Assembly: GCA_031264395.1 (NCBI GenBank)
Contig: JAISEB010000049.1
Span: 1-6,126 of the forward strand
Length of the DNA: 6,126 nt
Direction of reading: 5' to 3'
From: Treponema sp.
Lineage (GTDB): Bacteria; Spirochaetota; Spirochaetia; Treponematales; Breznakiellaceae
Made by a program: the position numbers and the translations under genes. The notes under the pieces were generated by a model. It searched no databases and was not told the origin of the DNA. It worked only from the letters and a program-made list of their open reading frames with translations. Positions 4,573-6,126 of this stretch are shown here, piece after piece (the stretch's first letter is position 1; each line of letters begins with the position of its first letter).

Positions 4573-6126
4573 TTATCCGGCCCCTGCCGCATAGCAGTCG
4601 CGGGGATCTTCCCCGTAACGGCGGTGCTGTACCGCCTCAAGGACATGAACCGTATCGATAAGCTCCTTTTCGTCAAGATCGGCTATGGTACGGGCCGTCC
4701 TGAGCACGCCGTGACAGGCCCGGCCGGAAAAACCCAAAGCCGCCGCCGCCTTCCTGAAAGCCGCGGCCGCCCTGTCCGTAAGCGGGCATACGCTGTCAAC
4801 AAGGCCCGCCGGAATACGGGCGTTGCGCCTGTACCCCCGTTTCGCAAGGCGTTCACGCTGTACCTCAACGGCCTTCCGGACCCTGACGGCTATTTCCGCG
4901 CTTGTTTCCCCGTTCCCGCCGCACATCTCCTTTCCCCCGGGGGGAAGAACCGGAACCCTGAGTTCTATCCTGTCAAGGAGGGCGGCCCCGAATTTCCGCC
5001 AGTACCGCCGTATGTCTTCGGAACCGCAGAGACAGGCCGCGCCGAAAGCGCCGCCGGAAATGTCCCCCTGCGCGCCCGCGGCGGGAAGTCCCAGCCGGCC
5101 GCAGGGGCAGGAATTGGCCGCCAGAAGCAGCTGAAACCCGGCGGGAAGCCGCACCGGGCCTTCCGCCCGCGAAATGGTAATAACCTGATCCTCCAGCGGC
5201 TCCCGCAGGGACTCAAGCACATTTGCGCGAAACAGGGGGGCCTCGTCAAGAAAGAGCACCCCGTAATGGGCAAGGCTTATTTCGCCGGGACGTACCAGCC
5301 TTCCCCCTCCGAGTATGCCCTCGGCGCTGGCCGAATGATGGGGCGCGCGGAAGGGCGGAAAACGCATGAGGCCGCCTGAACCGGCGTCCGAATCTTCCTC
5401 CCCGCCGCACACGGTACGGCCGGCAAGGCTGTGCAGCCGGGTCACCTCGACCGCCTCGGCGGGCGTCAGGGGCGCCATGATGGAAGGCACGCTCCTTGCA
5501 AGCATGGTTTTTCCCGCTCCAGGAGGCCCAAACACAAAGAGGTTGTGGCCCCCGGCGGCGGCTATTTCCAGGGCCCGCCTGTACCTGAACTGCCCGCGGA
5601 CAGCCGAAAAATCTTCCGCCGCAAGCCGCGCCGAACCGCCTTCCGCACCGGGAGAAGAAACGCCGCCGGGGGAAAGGCCGGCGGAAGCATCACGGTTCGT
5701 GTGCGGGAGAACCGGGGGAAGCAGACCGGATTTTTCCCGTACAACAAGTACGTGGACCGCTTCGGCAAGGCTGAAGACCGCGGCGATACGGGCGCCTTCC
5801 CCGTTTCCCCCGGGCAGAGGCCCCGCGAGAATGGCCGCCTCGCGGGCGTTTCCGGCGGGCACAATGAAGTCCCGTATGCCTTCGCGGAGGCCCGCCGCCA
5901 CCGCCGCAAGGACGCCGCGTACAGGCCTTACCCGGCCGGAAAGTTCCAGTTCTCCCATGACCAGAAGATTGTCAGGCGACGGGGCAAGTTCCGCCGCGAT
6001 CACCGAAAGGGCAATGGGAAGATCAAGGGACGCGCCGTCTTTCCGCACGCCGGCGGGAGCCAGATTGATGAGTATCCTGTGCGGGGGAAAAACATACCCC
6101 GAATTGCGGAAACCCGCCTGAACCCG
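4573..6126 (-). CDS. comM: ComM/YifB Mg-chelatase-like AAA+ ATPase, N-terminus outside window
   Basis: The frame is open from the right edge to TAA at 4575-4573, giving 517 visible residues. Family members usually begin about 60 residues earlier, so the gene is cut by the window edge. Visible parts are the end of the N-terminal Lon-protease-like ChlI domain (RNSGYVFPPHRILINLAPAG and DLPIALSVIAAELA), then the AAA+ core with Walker A GPPGAGKT (residues 200-207) and Walker B LFLDEA (291-296). A four-cysteine, zinc-site-like pair follows (CPCG 340-343, CLCG 365-368), then the sensor/arginine region ALLDRIELRVPV (from 382) and the Mg-chelatase C-terminal domain ending in an LRTARTIADLD helix. ComM is a DNA branch-migration helicase in natural transformation of some bacteria; many non-competent bacteria also carry it, so its presence does not prove competence. 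The linker before Walker A is long and rich in Gly, Pro, Ala and Ser. The gene is much richer in GC than its neighbours. Confidence 0.93.
   Translation of the reverse strand, partial: RVQAGFRNSGYVFPPHRILINLAPAGVRKDGASLDLPIALSVIAAELAPSPDNLLVMGELELSGRVRPVRGVLAAVAAGLREGIRDFIVPAGNAREAAILAGPLPGGNGEGARIAAVFSLAEAVHVLVVREKSGLLPPVLPHTNRDASAGLSPGGVSSPGAEGGSARLAAEDFSAVRGQFRYRRALEIAAAGGHNLFVFGPPGAGKTMLARSVPSIMAPLTPAEAVEVTRLHSLAGRTVCGGEEDSDAGSGGLMRFPPFRAPHHSASAEGILGGGRLVRPGEISLAHYGVLFLDEAPLFRANVLESLREPLEDQVITISRAEGPVRLPAGFQLLLAANSCPCGRLGLPAAGAQGDISGGAFGAACLCGSEDIRRYWRKFGAALLDRIELRVPVLPPGGKEMCGGNGETSAEIAVRVRKAVEVQRERLAKRGYRRNARIPAGLVDSVCPLTDRAAAAFRKAAAALGFSGRACHGVLRTARTIADLDEKELIDTVHVLEAVQHRRYGEDPRDCYAAGAG

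Noticed and set aside
6046..6048. GTG at 6048-6046 as the start of comM
   Set aside because: The frame continues upstream to the window edge with family-typical sequence (FPPHRILINLAPAG), so the true start lies outside the window.
4624..6121. Two long plus-strand frames (4624-5379 and 5366-6121) opposite comM
   Set aside because: Very high GC content reduces stop codons in all frames; both are low-complexity Arg/Pro/Ala-rich translations, and the minus strand carries clear ComM motifs.

Overview
The window looks like chromosomal DNA of a spirochaete, most likely a Treponema-type organism. This rests on recollection of similar gene sets: a cyclic-nucleotide-domain protein fused to TPR-like repeats sits beside a Crp-like regulator, and the proteins have a treponeme-like flavour. 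No rRNA or other decisive marker is present, so the genus is tentative. Base composition is uneven: the left ~330 bases are AT-richer, the middle is intermediate, and the right end (comM) is very GC-rich.

Layout. Positions 1-290 hold no gene I can support, only a strong ribosome-binding site leading into a nine-codon dead-end reading frame. Positions 291-473 (+) are the C-terminal stub of an AraC-family regulator, a pseudogene, followed by a good intrinsic terminator (475-526). Three genes then run on the minus strand as one tight unit, in transcription order: a metal-dependent amidohydrolase (3468-2215), a cyclic-nucleotide-binding-like/TPR protein (2209-1157) and a Crp/Fnr-type transcription factor (1156-518). 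The gaps are 5 and 0 bases. Positions 3469-3632 are a divergent promoter region. To its right, on the plus strand, is a PHP-domain phosphoesterase (3633-4496). It converges on comM/yifB (minus strand, 6126-4573), whose N-terminus lies outside the window.

How the genes may work together. The amidohydrolase, sensor-like and Crp-like genes are probably co-transcribed from a near-consensus promoter (TTGACG, 17 bases, TAGAAT). The Crp-like protein keeps the phosphate-binding cassette expected of a nucleotide binder. Its upstream partner has the same fold but a degraded cassette, so it may act as a ligand-independent or altered-ligand scaffold. The substrate of the amidohydrolase and the ligand of the regulator cannot be read from the sequence. 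The PHP protein and ComM are most likely independent housekeeping genes (nucleotide/RNA turnover and DNA recombination).

Most notable observations: both divergent promoters place the predicted transcription start at or within two bases of the start codon (candidate leaderless mRNAs); an exact 5-base inverted repeat lies in the spacer of one of them; and an intact and a degenerate cyclic-nucleotide domain are encoded by abutting genes.
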